Shown: positions 51,288 through 62,937 of the stretch, in pieces | How positions within the stretch are numbered: position 1 is the first letter of the stretch | How the letters are laid out: every line of letters starts with the position of its first letter | Origin: Prorocentrum cordatum | Lineage: Eukaryota > Sar > Dinophyceae > Prorocentrales > Prorocentraceae | Assembly (NCBI GenBank): GCA_963575745.1 | Contig: CAUYUJ010014171.1 | Span: 1,257,005 to 1,321,004, forward strand | Reading direction: 5' to 3' | DNA length: 64,000 nt | Program-made: the position numbers and the translations under genes | The notes under the pieces: generated by a model | Database searches by the model: none | The model's input: only the letters and a program-made list of their open reading frames with translations | What the model was told of the DNA's origin: nothing

Positions 51288-51954
51288 ACAGCACGATCAG
51301 ATGGCGAAACGACTCGATACCGCCCCCCCCGCAAAGCGGGTAGCGGGATTGTTTTGCCAGTTGGCGTGGCGGTCAAACATTCTTTGCACCGACAGCGTGC
51401 TCTAACATAGAGGAGCCATCCTCCTCCTGCTCTTCCTCCTCCTTTTGATACTACAGCAGGGTATCAGAGTACAGATGCGACAATGCATGCGGCATCTCTC
51501 GGCCAGACCGAGAAGTGAGCCAAGCTTGTGATGGGGAGCATAGAGTTAAAACGGTAGAGTAAGGACCCCCCCCAGCAACAGTTTGGGGTCATGGGCCTTC
51601 CGTCCCTCCCCCCTCTCCTCCTTTTGATTGGTCGTGTCGTCGTCTCCTCCCCCTTGGCTTCGGCGCGCTGCTAAGCCCGCGCGTCCTCTCCCCTTGGGCA
51701 CGCGGAAGGGCCAGCAGCCGCTCCCCCCGCACTGACCCGCAGGGACTCGTGAACTTAAGGTAGCGAGCCTCTCTTACGGGGCCACCTCGGAGATCAGTCC
51801 TTTAACAACGTGGTCAGCCCCCAGTCGGCCCTAGTGAGAAGGCAGGACTGTTGCACAACCAATCGCAAGGGATTTTGGCAGAAGTGCGTAAGACACCAGC
51901 GTAGGTGTTTTGACGCTGCACCCCCTTAGTGCGGATGTCCTTGTCCTTGTCCTC
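51288..51954. other. No assignable feature
   Basis: Mixed sequence with C runs (51328, 51568) and a CCTCCT stretch near 51420. I looked for tRNA, 5S and snRNA signatures and saw none. Confidence 0.5.
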
Positions 51955-52043
51955 CTCCTCCGCCCCCATCCATCATCATCATCAACAACAACAACAGCAT
52001 CAGCATCATCATCGCCATCATCATCATCAGCATCATCATCATG

Positions 52044-52079
<36 letters not shown>

Positions 52080-52130
52080 GCCGTCATCATCATCATCAGC
52101 ATCGTCATCCTCATCCCTCGCTTCGTCATC
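51955..52130. repeat. (CATCAT)n microsatellite
   Basis: CATCATCAT with CAACAA and CAGCAT variants. It gives poly-His on plus and poly-Met on minus, neither a gene. Confidence 0.9.
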
Positions 52131-53464
52131 CCATCCTCGTTGCCCTCGTGCTATTCAACACGACGACAGCGGCTGGCAAGCACTTACCTCCTTCAAACAC
52201 GCTGTTAACAGGGCTGCCCTGGCGGCTTTTGACATACTGGGGTGAAGTCGCACCAGGAAATTGTGGCCCAGGACGCGCAGTGTTTGAGCAATCGGCGCGC
52301 GCAAGAACATTGACTTCTATACGTTTGCGTTCGTGGGCATTCGCCATGGTGTCAGCGGTTCGATACGTTCGGGTGCGACGCAGTTGGTTGCGTTCGGTCG
52401 GTTACGTTCGGTCGGCTGTTGCGTCGCTGCCGCGTCGCAGCGCCCTTCTGGTCAGCTTGCGGCCTGTCGGCTTCGGCTGGTTTCCATGTCATTGTTTGTT
52501 TGGCCAGTCTTCGGTTGTATTGTCGCCAACGAACGGCTTTCATTCCCTGCGTGCGTATAGTCAAGACGCCGAAACAAGCACCAATTTGGGTTCAGGAGGG
52601 GCTTTGATTTCGTGCCGTTACTCAGATCGAGGTCAGGCAGCCTATTCGTGGTCGAGGCTCGCCGTGGCCAGAAAAGCCCCTTCGTCACTTACATGATGGG
52701 CCCCTTGGTAGCACGATGGCCGTATGCTTCCTCCTCCGAAGCGGAAGCTGACCCGCAGCGGCGGCCGCCGCCCAAGTCTCTCCTCGTTTCCCTTCTCCCT
52801 CCGCCTATTGTCTTCCCCGCGCTGGCATCATCGTCCCGCCTGAAGGGGGCAGGACGACGATGGTATTGCGACTGGGTGGCCCATCGACTCCCCAGCTTCG
52901 CTGCCGCCAGTGGCATCGTCCCTCACGCGGTGGCCCGTGTTGTGGCGGTGGTGTCGCTGAGAAGAGAAAAGAGGGAGTCTCCGCGAGCGCGCGCTCCGCG
53001 GCGGCGGCCAGCCGACCTGCGCCCGCCGAGGCCACCGCCGCGCTCGCCGCCGGCCTAGCGGTGCTGCTCCTCAGCGGACCCCCCCCCCTTCATCGCGCGG
53101 AGCGCGGCGGTCGGTGCGGAGGGAGGGAGGCGGATCGGCGGCGCGCCCAGGGGGGGAGGTGCAATGGGGGCAGGCCTTCTCAGACGGCGGCGGGGTTTCG
53201 GACAAGGCCAAGAGTGGTTCTGAGAAGGCCGGAGGCCTTCTTGAGCCTTCTGTGAAGTCCCGCCTCTGCCTTCTCTCTCGGGTGCGCCGCCGAGTGGAGG
53301 GGTCGGCTACGCGTATCCCCGGCTTCCTCTCCTCATGACCAGAATCACGCCGCTAGTTTTTGTTGTAGTTTTTTGTTGTCGGCCTCCGCGGGCCCTCTGT
53401 TCGGGGCCCCGGGCCCGTCAACAGAAACATCGGCTTTGGAGCCGTCGCCTGATCGGTATGTTGG
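52131..53464. other. Unassigned GC-rich stretch
   Basis: Several overlapping open frames lie on both strands (plus 52612-53058, plus 52860-53255, minus 52126-52347). None has a domain, and I cannot choose between them. At 52350-52420 the words CGTTCGGTCGGTTACGTTCG repeat locally. Confidence 0.4.
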
Positions 53465-53653
53465 ATGTCCTCCACGTCTCTGGCAGACCCGCTCCAGCAG
53501 CTCCTATTCCTGGTACTCACCTCGCTCGTCTCTCTGCTTGCCATAGGGTGCTGGGTGCTGACCTACAGCATCCTCGCGCTGATGCTGTACTATGTCCTGG
53601 GGCAGCACACACCCACTTTTGCTTTCATGGCGCTCGTGGTGGCAGGCCTCTAA
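53465..53653 (+). CDS. Small hypothetical membrane protein (62 aa)
   Basis: ATG at 53465, TAA at 53651-53653. After a short polar start (SSTSLADPLQQ) come two hydrophobic segments long enough to cross a membrane, LLFLVLTSLVSLLAIGCWVL and LALMLYYVLG, then a last apolar stretch, FAFMALVVAGL. No family is known to me. It could be a piece of a larger protein: between about 53860 and 54230 the plus strand again reads hydrophobic protein in shifting frames (WGVTVFWCAGKAIDIVSPQA, then RKFRLIATLFGMLWSAFGG). A chance frame cannot be excluded at this length. Confidence 0.3.
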   Translation: MSSTSLADPLQQLLFLVLTSLVSLLAIGCWVLTYSILALMLYYVLGQHTPTFAFMALVVAGL

Positions 53654-54429
53654 ACTGCACCTCTGCGTATCTTAGTGTTCGGAGCTGCCGTGCATGGCGT
53701 TGCAATGCAACGTGCGCTCGCGAGCGTATGCACCGCTGCCTTGATTGCACCGCTCCACCTCACGAGGCCCATGTGCATCACGGTCCCGGTCTGGGTTGCC
53801 TTTCCACATGTTGCGTTTGGCATTGGCAATCGCCGCTCTGACCAATATTATAGTGCGCTGGCAATGCTCAGCCCTCCCGGCTGCGACCGTTCAGGCTGCG
53901 GCAGCATTGTCTCCCTAACACCAAGCCTCGGGATGTTGTGTTCCGTTGGGGGGTTACAGTCTTCTGGTGCGCTGGGAAGGCAATCGACATCGTGTCGCCG
54001 CAGGCGACCAGCCAGGGACTTCGTGGATACAAAGCACCACACCGCGCGGGGCAGACACTGTAAATGGGCGCCAGCGGAAGTTTCGACTGATTGCAACATT
54101 GTTTGGTATGTTGTGGTCGGCGTTTGGAGGGATTGCGCCCATGCTGGCCAGATCTGGGACCTCGATCTGGTGCTGCAGAGGGTTCCCCAACCCCTGCGTT
54201 TCTCGCTTCCTCTGCTCCATACGCCGCTGACACCAGACACCTCTTATTCCCCCGCGTCCCTGCGTCAGCGCCAGCGACGAAGTGTCGATCCTTGAAATGG
54301 CTGCTGTGATGATCCTCGACCTCGGTGTCTCGGTGTTGCTAGAATTGCCCCTGGCCCGAGACATCCCCAGCATTTCCAGGGAGTCCACGCCCCCCAGAGC
54401 TCCCCCCATGAGGCTAAGAGGGCCCCAGG
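53654..54429 (+). other. Possible decayed membrane-protein sequence
   Basis: Hydrophobic protein-like stretches in two plus frames (about 53920-54060 and 54080-54230), with no continuous frame. Otherwise nothing assignable. Confidence 0.25.
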
Positions 54430-54760
54430 AGCTCGAGAATGGCGCGAAGAGCTAGGGGCACCTTGGGGCCCGGGATGCCTCTGGCAATCCGCGAGCGTCG
54501 GCGGTCCTCGACACGCCATCGGCCTCGACCTCGGCGTCTGCGTCGACCTCGTCTTTGTAATCGGCCTCGGTCTCGACGCATGGTCGGCGTTGACCTCGGT
54601 GTCGGCCTCGACCTCGACCTCGGCGTCGTCGTCAACCAACACTCGGCGTCAGCGGGGCCTCGACTCGGGCTTCGACCTCAACCTCGGCGTCGACATAAAC
54701 CGAAAGGCGGCGTCGGCGGCGGTCCTCGACTCCGATCGTGGCGCTTCAAGTGCCTCTGGG
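54430..54760. repeat. CCTCGACCTCGGCGTCG degenerate repeat
   Basis: Words GACCTCGGCGTCG, TCGGCCTCGACCTCG and CTTCGACCTCAACCTCGG recur every 6-18 bp. It gives Asp/Leu/Gly and Arg/Pro false frames. Confidence 0.75.
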
Positions 54761-54814
54761 CGCGGGGCGACGGTATTTGCCGTGTGCTGATTCGGACTCC
54801 GAGGCTTCTGGGCT

Positions 54815-54970
54815 GAAAAAGAGCAGTTGGAGGAGGAGGAGGAGGAGGAGGGAGGGATGGAGAGAGGAGGGAGGACAAAGAGGATGAGGAGGAGGAGGAA
54901 GGAGGAGGAAGAGGAGGAGGGAGGAGGAGGGAGGAGGAGGCGGGAACGGAGGAGGAGGAGGAGGAGCCTC
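54815..54970. repeat. GGA-rich purine tract
   Basis: GGAGGAGGAGGAGGAGGGAG-type repeat. A smaller one is at 55115-55160. Confidence 0.85.
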
Positions 54971-55793
54971 CCTCTCTCGATCCTGGAGTAGCGTCCGCGC
55001 GGGACTGATCCGTCGCGCGGCGCAGGCAGCGGCGGCCCGCTTCGCGCCGCCGCGCTGGGGCTGGGCTGGCGCCCGCCTGCCGTGATTGTAGATAAGGTGG
55101 GGGGGATCGCGGCGGAGGAGGAGGCAGACGAGGACGAGGAGGAAGGAGGAGGAAGGAGGAGCTTCGCCAACTTTGGACGTAACTGTCACACCGCGTACAA
55201 CCAAGGTGATTGTGAGTTCGTCAAAGCTGGCCTGCAGGCCCACAATGACGCAGTGACGAACTCCCTTGAATAGCAATAAGGTAAACAAGACTTGTCCAGC
55301 GAACACGCGGTGCCATTAACGAGGATGCTCGGAACATCGAACGCGTCACTACTGAGCATCATTAGCCGCGAGAGCATGCACGAGATGAAAACCACGCAAG
55401 TGAACGCGCAAGTGACCAACTTGGAAAATCATCGAAGAGAAAGCGAGTTCGCGGATAGCTCGTAGAGCGCTGAGAAGATTTCAGATTTGAAGCTGGCCGG
55501 CAAGGGTAGCCCTGGAGCTCGTTCAGGCGTCGGTGTAGCAGCGCCGCTGCGCCTTCTGCGAGCTTGCATCTTGTCCTGGAAGATTTTGTTCATACTGTTT
55601 CTCAATGCATGTGCCGTCAAGCTGCCCAGAAGCTCCTTCTGAAGCGTGTTGGAAGGCTTCTCTGCCGCCCGCTATCTGGTTTTGGACGCCACAAATTCAA
55701 ATTGCGATCTTCGCCCAGGTAACAGAAACATATGTGGTCTGGTAAAAACCAAACCGCACCACAGGCCCGCAAGCGAATCAGTCATTACAGAGC
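54971..55793. other. Unresolved stretch before the gag relic
   Basis: Both strands show protein-like pieces: on plus HEMKTTQVNAQVTNLENHRR and SAEKISDLKLAGKGSPGARS (about 55380-55530); on minus KSEIFSALYELSANSLSLR and VTCAFTCVVFISCMLSRLMM in one frame past a stop. The plus pieces could be the N-terminal coiled coil of the gag that follows. Confidence 0.3.
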
Positions 55794-56960
55794 TTCAACG
55801 GAGACTGGACGGAATTCCGAGGATGGAATGACAGATTGTGGAACGCTCTGGCACAAGCCAACACCTGGAATCGTGAGTTTCTCACATTCTTGAACTTATA
55901 AGTGGGGACCATGGACAGGGCTGTGCCAGATCCTAGCAGCGGAGCGCAACAAAGCATCACCAGAAAAGAGGAGATACTCTGAACTTGGCGATGGTTATGT
56001 TCTGGACGAGGATGAGATTCACGAGCTGGATGGGGACCTATGGTACATCCTAACAGAAAAACTAAGAACGTTGAGGCACGGAGCCAGCTACGCGGCCACA
56101 TGGAAGGCATGGTTGATTGCACACATGCAGATTTACAAGTGATGCTCCGCAGTAGCGGGAGCGACCTTCTCGGCCAAGATGAGGTCAGCCATGGACCCCG
56201 ACAGACCCAAGAAGGTCAGTGACACATCTGTTCAACTCGAGGAGTAGAGCGCCCTGATAGAGAAGCTCGAAACTATACGGCACATGTTATGAGCTGCCTT
56301 TACTTTTCACAGTTACAGCGATGAGAACCATAATGGCCCATGCTGGGGAGTGGTTTGAAGACTGGCAGCACGACTGTTTCAAGTCACCCAGTTCCCTCAC
56401 AAACAAATCATGCCAGCGTTTGCGGCGCGAGGATTGGGCTCGGATAAAGCGACTGGGCGCTGACCCAAAGAACAGCGATGCAAGGGACATCGGGAGAGTC
56501 GGGAAAGAGGAAAAGAATTGTGAACCAGGGTTTCATCTGGGGAGTTGCCATGGTGAAATGATGAAGGCAGCTGGCGGCCCATTGGCGAAGAGAGTAACCT
56601 GAGTTGGAACGGCGACCGAGGTTGGGGTGAAGGAGACGTGGGCGCAGTCAGTAAACGCAAAGGCAAAGGTACAGTCAGATGCTATGGGTGTGGAAAATAC
56701 CAGGTGGAAAGAGGCTGCCAAGCCAAAGGGAAAGGCAAAACTACCAGTAAAGGATAAGGGCAGCCAGGCTGGCAGAAGGGATGCAACAAGGGGAACTACG
56801 GCAGCTGCAAGGGGATCGTCAAACAGTCGGGGCAACCACGCGGTAAACTCGGCGGCAAGGGCTGCGCGCCTACGAGTGAGCGTGAGCGCTAAAAATGCGG
56901 CCACACGTGTCAAATGGCGGCCACTTGCGCCAAGAGAGCCAACGAAGTCGGACGAGCGGG
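55794..56960 (+). pseudogene. LTR-retrotransposon gag relic with degenerate zinc knuckles
   Basis: Starts with FNGDWTEFRGWNDRLWNALA and QANTWNREFLTFLNL (55794-55895), then after a shift SELGDGYVLDEDEIHELDGD and LWYILTEKL. This is the D-L-W-x-x-L pattern of retroelement gag proteins as seen in dinoflagellates. Further on are VSDTSVQLEE and ALIEKLETIRHML. Near the end two nucleic-acid-binding knuckles are recognisable: CYGCGKYQVERGC (from 56680), which has lost its His, and CGHTCQMAATCAKRANEVG (from 56895), whose expected His is Gln. Basic Gly/Lys linkers separate them. Stops and at least four frame changes occur. No protease, integrase, RT or LTR is seen nearby. Gag packages element RNA; this copy cannot work. 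Confidence 0.6.
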
Positions 56961-57809
56961 CAATGGACATCGGACATTTTATAACCCCGGGCAGCCTGGG
57001 CTGGAGATGGGCCCTGGATGTAACGCCGCTGCCTGAGAGTGGGCGACTGTTCTTCTCGACGCTCCCGCGTTGTATCGTTTGGTTTGGTTTGGTTGTTGCG
57101 TTTCTTTGTTTCGTTAGTTGCTTGCGTTTGTTCCGTTGTGCTGTTCGCTTGATTTTATTGTTTTGTTTCGTTTGGTTTGCGTTGTTGCTTGTTTCGCCGA
57201 CACAAGAATCCCATTGTAAAGCCGTGCAGAGGGATTCGACGTCTAACCCGCGCAACAGGAATCAATGTGTAAGCTGCCTTTCAAAAGCATCATCTCTTTA
57301 ACGCTGCACAGAATGGTATGATTGGTACTCCGCACAATATGAATCACAGTGTAAAAAGCTTTCAACTGGAATCCTTCTGCAAAGTCGCACGAAAAGGATT
57401 CGATTTGCAACCCGCACACTGGGAATCAGTTTGCACATCGCCCGCAACGGGACTCTTTGAAAGGGGGCCAGCAAAAGTTTGGGAGTAGGGCGGAAAAGCG
57501 CAGAAATGTATGTTCATTTTTTTATTCGGGGGGGGCGGGGCCAGGGGCGGGCGCGAACAAAAAAACGGTGGGATTACAGTATCGTTGTTTTTTGTTTGCC
57601 TCGCCTCCCACATTGTTTGAGGATCTGTTCAAAGGGATTCCTTCATATTCCTTTGTCGGCGATTGACAAGTTGATTCCTATTGGGTGGGTTGCAAACAGA
57701 AGCCATGTGCGGTTGCACAATCGAGTTACTGTTGTAGGCTGTGCACAATTTGATTCCTATCTGATGGCCTTCGGCCCGCCCCGCCTCCGTGCCTGGGTTG
57801 TGGGTATGA
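56961..57809. other. Repeats of about 82 bp and GTTTG tract
   Basis: A GTTTG/GTTTC-rich tract lies at 57065-57190. After it, the words CCCGC-CA-GGAATCA recur at about 57247, 57329 and 57411, offset 82 bp, three degenerate copies. Nothing assignable from 57480 to 57809. Confidence 0.5.
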
Positions 57810-58245
57810 AGCTTATCGGATGGCCTCTCGGGGGCCTCTTGGAGGCAGTTTGGAGGCATGTTGGGGGCTGTTCTTGGGCCTCGGTTGGGCCTCTGTTGGG
57901 GCTCTTAGGGGTCTCCTGGGCGCCTCTAGAAGCACCCTGGGGGGCCTCTTTGGGCGGAAAGCTCGGATTTTCTGCTCGCGTTCTCTCTTGTGGGCCCCTT
58001 TGGGGGCCGTCTTGGGCCTGTGGGGCCGTCTTGGGGCCATCTTGGGCCGTTTTGGGGCCCTCTTGGAGGCCTCTCGGGCAGTCTTGGCGCGGTCTTAGGG
58101 GGCTTCTAGGGCCGCCTGGGAGCGTCGTGAAGCCAAAAAGGCGAAAATGTCAAAATCTATCGAACATTTACATGACATCAGTGAGTTTGGTCTCTTGGGG
58201 TTCTTTTGGGAGGCCTCTTGGGGGCCTTTTTGGCCGAGAGCATCC
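57810..58245 (+). repeat. G-rich dispersed repeat, copy 3
   Basis: CTCTTGGGGCTCTTAGGGG-type words with landmarks GGGCGGAAAGCTCGGATTTT near 57951 and GCCAAAAAGGCGAAAATGTC near 58132, about 180 bp apart, as in copies 1 and 2. Confidence 0.75.
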
Positions 58246-59104
58246 TTCTCCACCGCCGCCCCGTCCGCTCTCTGCCTCCTTCTGCCCTTCCCGGCTCTTG
58301 CTCGCGTCGCTGCCCCTCCTCGCCCTCCTTTCAGATCCAGACGACGCCAAACAAGATCGTGCCAGCCAGTTTTCCGTCGTTCTCAGCCTCCGGAGGCCGT
58401 TTCCCGGCCCTGGGACTGTTAGAAGACGACTTCGGAACTCCTTGGAGGCTTCCTGAAGTTCCCCCAAGGCTTCCAGGTGCTCGCGGAGGCGCCAACACAG
58501 TAAAGAATTTCCGAGAGCCTCAGTCTTCGCCCCCCGCCATCACAGAGCTCGCCGTGCGGGCTTCGACAGGTTCTCCCGCGTCGAATACGACAGAGAGAGA
58601 GAGAGGTGCATGACACAGAGAGCGAGATCCGTCTCAACCATTGGAGTTGAGCCTGAATGTGAGCGAACCGAAGTGGATCTCATCATCCGCCTCCGCCCTC
58701 CGCCTCTCCCTCCTCTTGGGAGCCCCCACGCGTGCGGGAGCCACTTGCGCCTGGATGGCCACACGGCCATGGAGCCACCTGAGCTTCCTCAGAGAGGGCG
58801 TTCAGCAGGGGCCCTGACAGGGGCAGGGCGGCTTGCCCGCAGGGCGCCGCCATCGTTTGTGCCACCTTCGAGGTCGAATGGCGCCCGCCGTCGAAGAGAT
58901 CTTCCCCCTCTCCTCACTTCTTCGTTGCGAAACAATCGCGACGGGAGGTTTTTGGCAGTCTTCGGCCTCAGGGGGCCCTCACCGGGCCTCGGGGCCGTCG
59001 GAAAACGACCCAGTAAGAAAAACTAGCCGGGGGGAAGTGGTCGGGACCTTTGTTCCCCCAGAATAGTTCATCGCATCCGCATTGGAGCAACTTCGTATCC
59101 TCGT
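58246..59104. other. No assignable gene
   Basis: GC-rich with several overlapping open frames (for example plus 58610-59026), none with a domain. The phrase GGCCGT with GGGCCTC or GGCCCTG recurs near 58400 and 58970. Confidence 0.4.
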
Positions 59105-59430
59105 GTGTCTGTGGCTGGGGCAGCCCTGCAGCCAGTGGCCCTCGTACACGCTCTGCGCTCTGCGGGCGCGCCTCTGCCTCCCTGGCGCTTGCACGGACGC
59201 CGTCCCTTCCCGGCGATGGCAGAGCTCGCTCGCTCGTTCCATCTTCTGGGTCGGGCGCAGGCCTCGCCCGCCCTGCTCGAGGAGGGCGGCGGCGCTGGCG
59301 CCGCCGTGTCGCTGCTCTGCTTCATGGTGGCGCGCTCCAAGGGCGACGAGGCCCCCGGCGCGGCCCGGCGCGGGGGAGGGAGAGCTGCCGCGCTGTTGCC
59401 GCTGCCCCCCTTGTCGCGTCCTCATGCTAC
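59105..59430 (+). CDS. Hypothetical Ala/Leu-rich frame
   Basis: One plus frame reads VAGAALQPVALVHALRSAGA, AMAELARSFHLLGRAQASPA, AGAAVSLLCFMVARSKGDEA before entering the GGA repeat. G/C at third positions and an Ala/Leu-rich, helix-like composition favour this frame over its overlaps. There is no Cys/His or catalytic motif. No ATG-initiated start is certain (an in-frame ATG is at 59216). Family unknown; may be chance. Confidence 0.22.
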
Positions 59431-60060
59431 TGATGGGGATGAGGAGGAGGAGGAGGAGGAGGAGGAGGAGGAGGAGGAGGTGGAGGAGGAGGAGGAGGAG
59501 GAGGATAAAATGATGCTGCTGATGCTGATACAGATGCTGATACTGATGCTGCTGCTGCTTATGCTGATGTTGCTGCTGCTGCTACTGATGGAGAGGAGGA
59601 GAAGGAGGAGGAGGGGGAGAAGAAACGTGATGCTGCTGATGCTGATGCTGATATTGCTGCGGCTGTTGATACTGATGATATACTGTTTGTGATAATGGTA
59701 ATGATGACGGTGGTGGTGATGATGATGATGCTGCTGATGATGACGATGCTGCTGCTGATGATGGGGTGGTGGTAGTGCTGATGGTTGCGCTGATGATGAG
59801 GACAGTGTTGATGTTGATGATGATGACGATGACGATGACGATGATGGTGATGATGCTGACGAAGATGATGATGATGATGAGGAGAAGCATGATGATGAAG
59901 ATGGCGATGGAAATGATGATGACTATGGTGATGCTGATTATGACGACGATAATGAGAATCAGGAGAATGATGATAATGATGATTACGATGATGGTGATGG
60001 TGATGGTAATGGCGATGGTGATGGTGAGGAGGAGGAGGAGGAGGAGGACGGAAAGTAAGA
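59431..60060. repeat. GGA, CTGATG and GATGAC compound microsatellite
   Basis: GGAGGAGG (59440-59510) passes into GCTGATGCTGATA (to 59690), then GATGATGATGACG and GGTGATGGTGATG to 60030. It is open in most frames. Confidence 0.9.
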
Positions 60061-60954
60061 GGGGGAGGGGGAGGAGTAGGCTCCCACACCGCGGGGCCTT
60101 TGCAAGTGTGGTTGCGACGACTTCGTCCCTCTTTTCCTCGATCATGGCTGGTCTCCTCCACTGTGGGGAGCGTCACTTCCAGGACATCCATCACTTCTAT
60201 GACGCAGGATGTGTCATAATCTCTAAACAGCAGGAGCGGCACGCACCTGGCCGTCGATCGGCACCTCCTAGTCGTTGAATGGCGCCCTCATTCTGCACTA
60301 CAACTTCTTTGACCAATGGGGCCTCGCCTGCTGACGATGGCTCGCCATGGAAGAAAACGATGCTGAGGGAAAGAGGCCTGTAGTTGTTTCACATTTGTTG
60401 TGGCTTCCTGAGCCCTCCGCGGGCCCCGAGATTGTCAAACACCGACGCAGGTTGAAACGTCATTCCTAGGGTAAAACCCTGGGGTCTAGGACTTGTTTCC
60501 ATCAGAACATGCTTCTTCCATGCCAAGATGCCGTTGCAGCCCTCTTCAATCATACACTATCTGTGCAGCGCTCCTCTCTCTCTCTCTCTCTTGACCCCGT
60601 CTAGAAGATAACCGGCTGCCTCCGCGTATATTTTTCGCACACAAGGATTTCAACATATTGTTATTCCCCACAGGATTCCAACATTTAGTTTATTCCGTAC
60701 AGGTTTCGTGGGTTTCTGGTTTCCTTCAACAGCGTCACACCCGCAAGGCCCACGCCTCACATATTTGGTGAGCCCTCCCACCCACATGGGATCTGGATCT
60801 GCGCTCCCACACACACACTCCCCCCTCTCCTTCTCCTTCTCGCCATCACTCCTGCGCGCACCATACACAATCGAACATTCTGTCAGACGCAGCACGACGC
60901 CAGCATGATATAGACGTATACTACCGTACACGCATGATACACATACGCAATACA
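60061..60954. other. No assignable gene
   Basis: A short dyad CTAGGGTAAAACCCTGG lies at about 60465. A CT run (60575-60595) is present. No coding frame is supported. Confidence 0.5.
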
Positions 60955-61590
60955 CACAGACGCGGACCGCAGGTCGCGGGGCGTGGCAAGCGTGGCACTT
61001 TCTCCGAACCACAGGGGGTGCGCAGGGGGTGGTCCTTCACCGCGGTCTCTATCCGTCTCAGGGTCGCGAGGCGTGGCAGGCGTGGCACTTCCAAGTTCCA
61101 TGCCACAGGGTGTGCGCAGGGGGTGGTCCGTCACCGCGGTCTTTGATCCGTCTCAGGGTCGCGGGGCGTGGCAGGCGTGGCACTTCCTCCACGCCACAGG
61201 GTGGTGCGCAGGGGTGGTCCTTCACCGCGGTCTTTGATCCGTCTCAGGGTCGCGGGGGCGTGGCAAACGCGGCATTTCCTCTACGCCGCAGGGAGTGCGC
61301 AGGGTGTGATCCCTCATTCTCGTCTCTATCCGTCTCAGGGTCGCGGGGCGTGGCAGGCGTGGCATTTCCTCAACACTGCACGGGGTGCGCAGGGGGTGGT
61401 CCCTCACCGCGGTCTCCATCCGTCTCAGGGTTGTGGGGAGTGGCACGCTTGGCATTTACTCCAGGTCGCAGGGTGTGCGCAGGGGGTGGTCCTTCACCGC
61501 GGTTTCTATCCGCAGCGTCGCGGGGGCGAGGCAGGCGCGGCGCTCTGTCCACACCACAGGGGGGGTGCACAGGGAACCAGGTCTCGTCGT
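60955..61590. repeat. Tandem repeat of about 91 bp, 6-7 copies
   Basis: GGGTGGTCC boxes at 61027, 61121, 61212, 61302 (GGGTGTGATCC), 61394 and 61484, so spacing is 90-94 bp. The unit includes CACCGCGGTCTCTATCCG, TCTCAGGGTCGCGGGGCGTG and GCAGGCGTGGCA. Confidence 0.9.
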
Positions 61591-61994
61591 GAGTTCTCGA
61601 CCTCATGCGTGGTATTCCACCTCAGTTGCACTGGCAGGGGCTTGCGCAGCATCCAACGTAGAACTACCTTGGCTCAGCTCGGCACAAAGCGCCAAGGTTT
61701 CCACGCAGGCGCGCCAGGGTCTCCCACCGAAGGCCGCTGTTGGTTGTCGCGCGGACGTTCCAGACATGCCGTCCACAATTGCCACGGGCGAGTTGCCGCA
61801 CCCGTGCTCGACGTTGAAGGCAGCATTGGGAAAGCGCGCCGCTGGGTGCCCCGGTAATTGTAAAGGGGGGGTTGTTCGCAGAGGGGGGGGGGGCAGAATT
61901 TCGGACCCCCCCTCGTTTTTTGCTGGAAAGCGGGGGGCCCTTTTGCGCCAGACAGGGGGCCGGGGAGGGAGCCTCTCCCGCTTCTCCTTTCTGC
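61591..61994. other. Unassigned, ends in a G-run block
   Basis: Mixed sequence. At 61863-61950 G runs followed by CAGAATTTCGGACCCCCCCT recall the foldback unit at 39.7 kb, in a single copy. Confidence 0.45.
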
Positions 61995-62278
61995 GCCGGA
62001 GGAGGTGGGTGGTGAATCGTGGGTAGTAGTGAGTAGCGGGTAGTGGGTAGGGAGTAGTGAGTAGAGAATGGTGGGTAGTGGGTAGTGAGTAGTAGTAAGT
62101 AGTAATGAATAAGGGAGTAGCGGGGAGGAAGTAGGGAGTAGTATGCGTTGTGAATGGGGAGTAGCGAGTAGCGAGTAGGGAGTAAGGAATAGCGAGTAGC
62201 GAGTAGTGAGTAGTGAGTAGGGGGTAAGGAGTAGCGAGTAGTGAGTCGCGAGTAGTGAGCAGCGGGTCGGCGGTAGGG
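61995..62278. repeat. GTAGTGA microsatellite
   Basis: About forty degenerate words GTAGTGA, GTAGCGA, GTAGGGA and GGTAGTGG. It looks telomere-like in word length but is not TTTAGGG. Confidence 0.9.
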
Positions 62279-62485
62279 ACGTCAAGCTAACCAGCTCGAG
62301 CGAGTCAAGCATGACATTCCCAATCCCACCCGCCCTCCCACAACATAAGAAACAGTGCTGGCACAAGTGGGGGCCGAAATCACATCGGCCAGCTGGTTTG
62401 GCACAGCAGATGCGGCTGCGATGGCGGTTAGTGATGGGAACCCCCCAGTTCGTCTCAATGGCTGCGCGGGCGTTTCAAAACGAAT

Positions 62486-62925
62486 CGAGGATGTCCGCGG
62501 AGGCCCCAGGAAATTTCCGGTGGCCCAAATAAGCTCGAGGATCCCAGGGGGCCCCAGGAGGCCCCAGGAGACCTCGGAAGGCCCCGGTGAATCTTCACCC
62601 AGGAAGGCCCAGGAAACGCCAGGAATTTGTCCAGGAGGACCGGGGAAGTCCACGAACCCCCAGGAGGCCCCAGGAAACTTCAGGAGACCGCAGGAGGCCG
62701 CAAGAGGTTTCAGGAGGCCCCAGGAGGCCCCAGGAAACGCCACACGGTTTCAGGAGGTTTCAGTCTGCCCCAGGAAACCCCACGAGGCTTCAGGAGGCCC
62801 CAGCATGCCCCAGGACACGCCACGACACGCCAGGAGACCCCAGGAGGCCCCAGGAAATTGCAGGAGGCCCCAGGAGGCCCCAGGAAACAGCAGGAGGCCC
62901 CAGGAGGGCGCAAGGAGACCCAGGC
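62486..62925. repeat. 15-bp minisatellite (CAGGAGGCCCCAGGA)
   Basis: Degenerate at 62486-62640, well ordered at 62650-62920, with AAACGCC, AATTGC and GGTTTC variants. Unit length is 9-15 bp. Confidence 0.9.
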
Positions 62926-62937
62926 CCCCCATGAATT

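Noticed and set aside
51288-51954. 5S rRNA, tRNA or snRNA gene
   Set aside because: No A/B box pair, cloverleaf or conserved core could be found by eye.
55794-56960. Intact LTR retrotransposon
   Set aside because: No LTR pair, protease, integrase or RT was seen within reach; only a broken gag.
61995-62278. Telomere-like GTAGTGA repeat
   Set aside because: Word length is right, but the sequence differs from the TTTAGGG repeat of dinoflagellates and is very degenerate.
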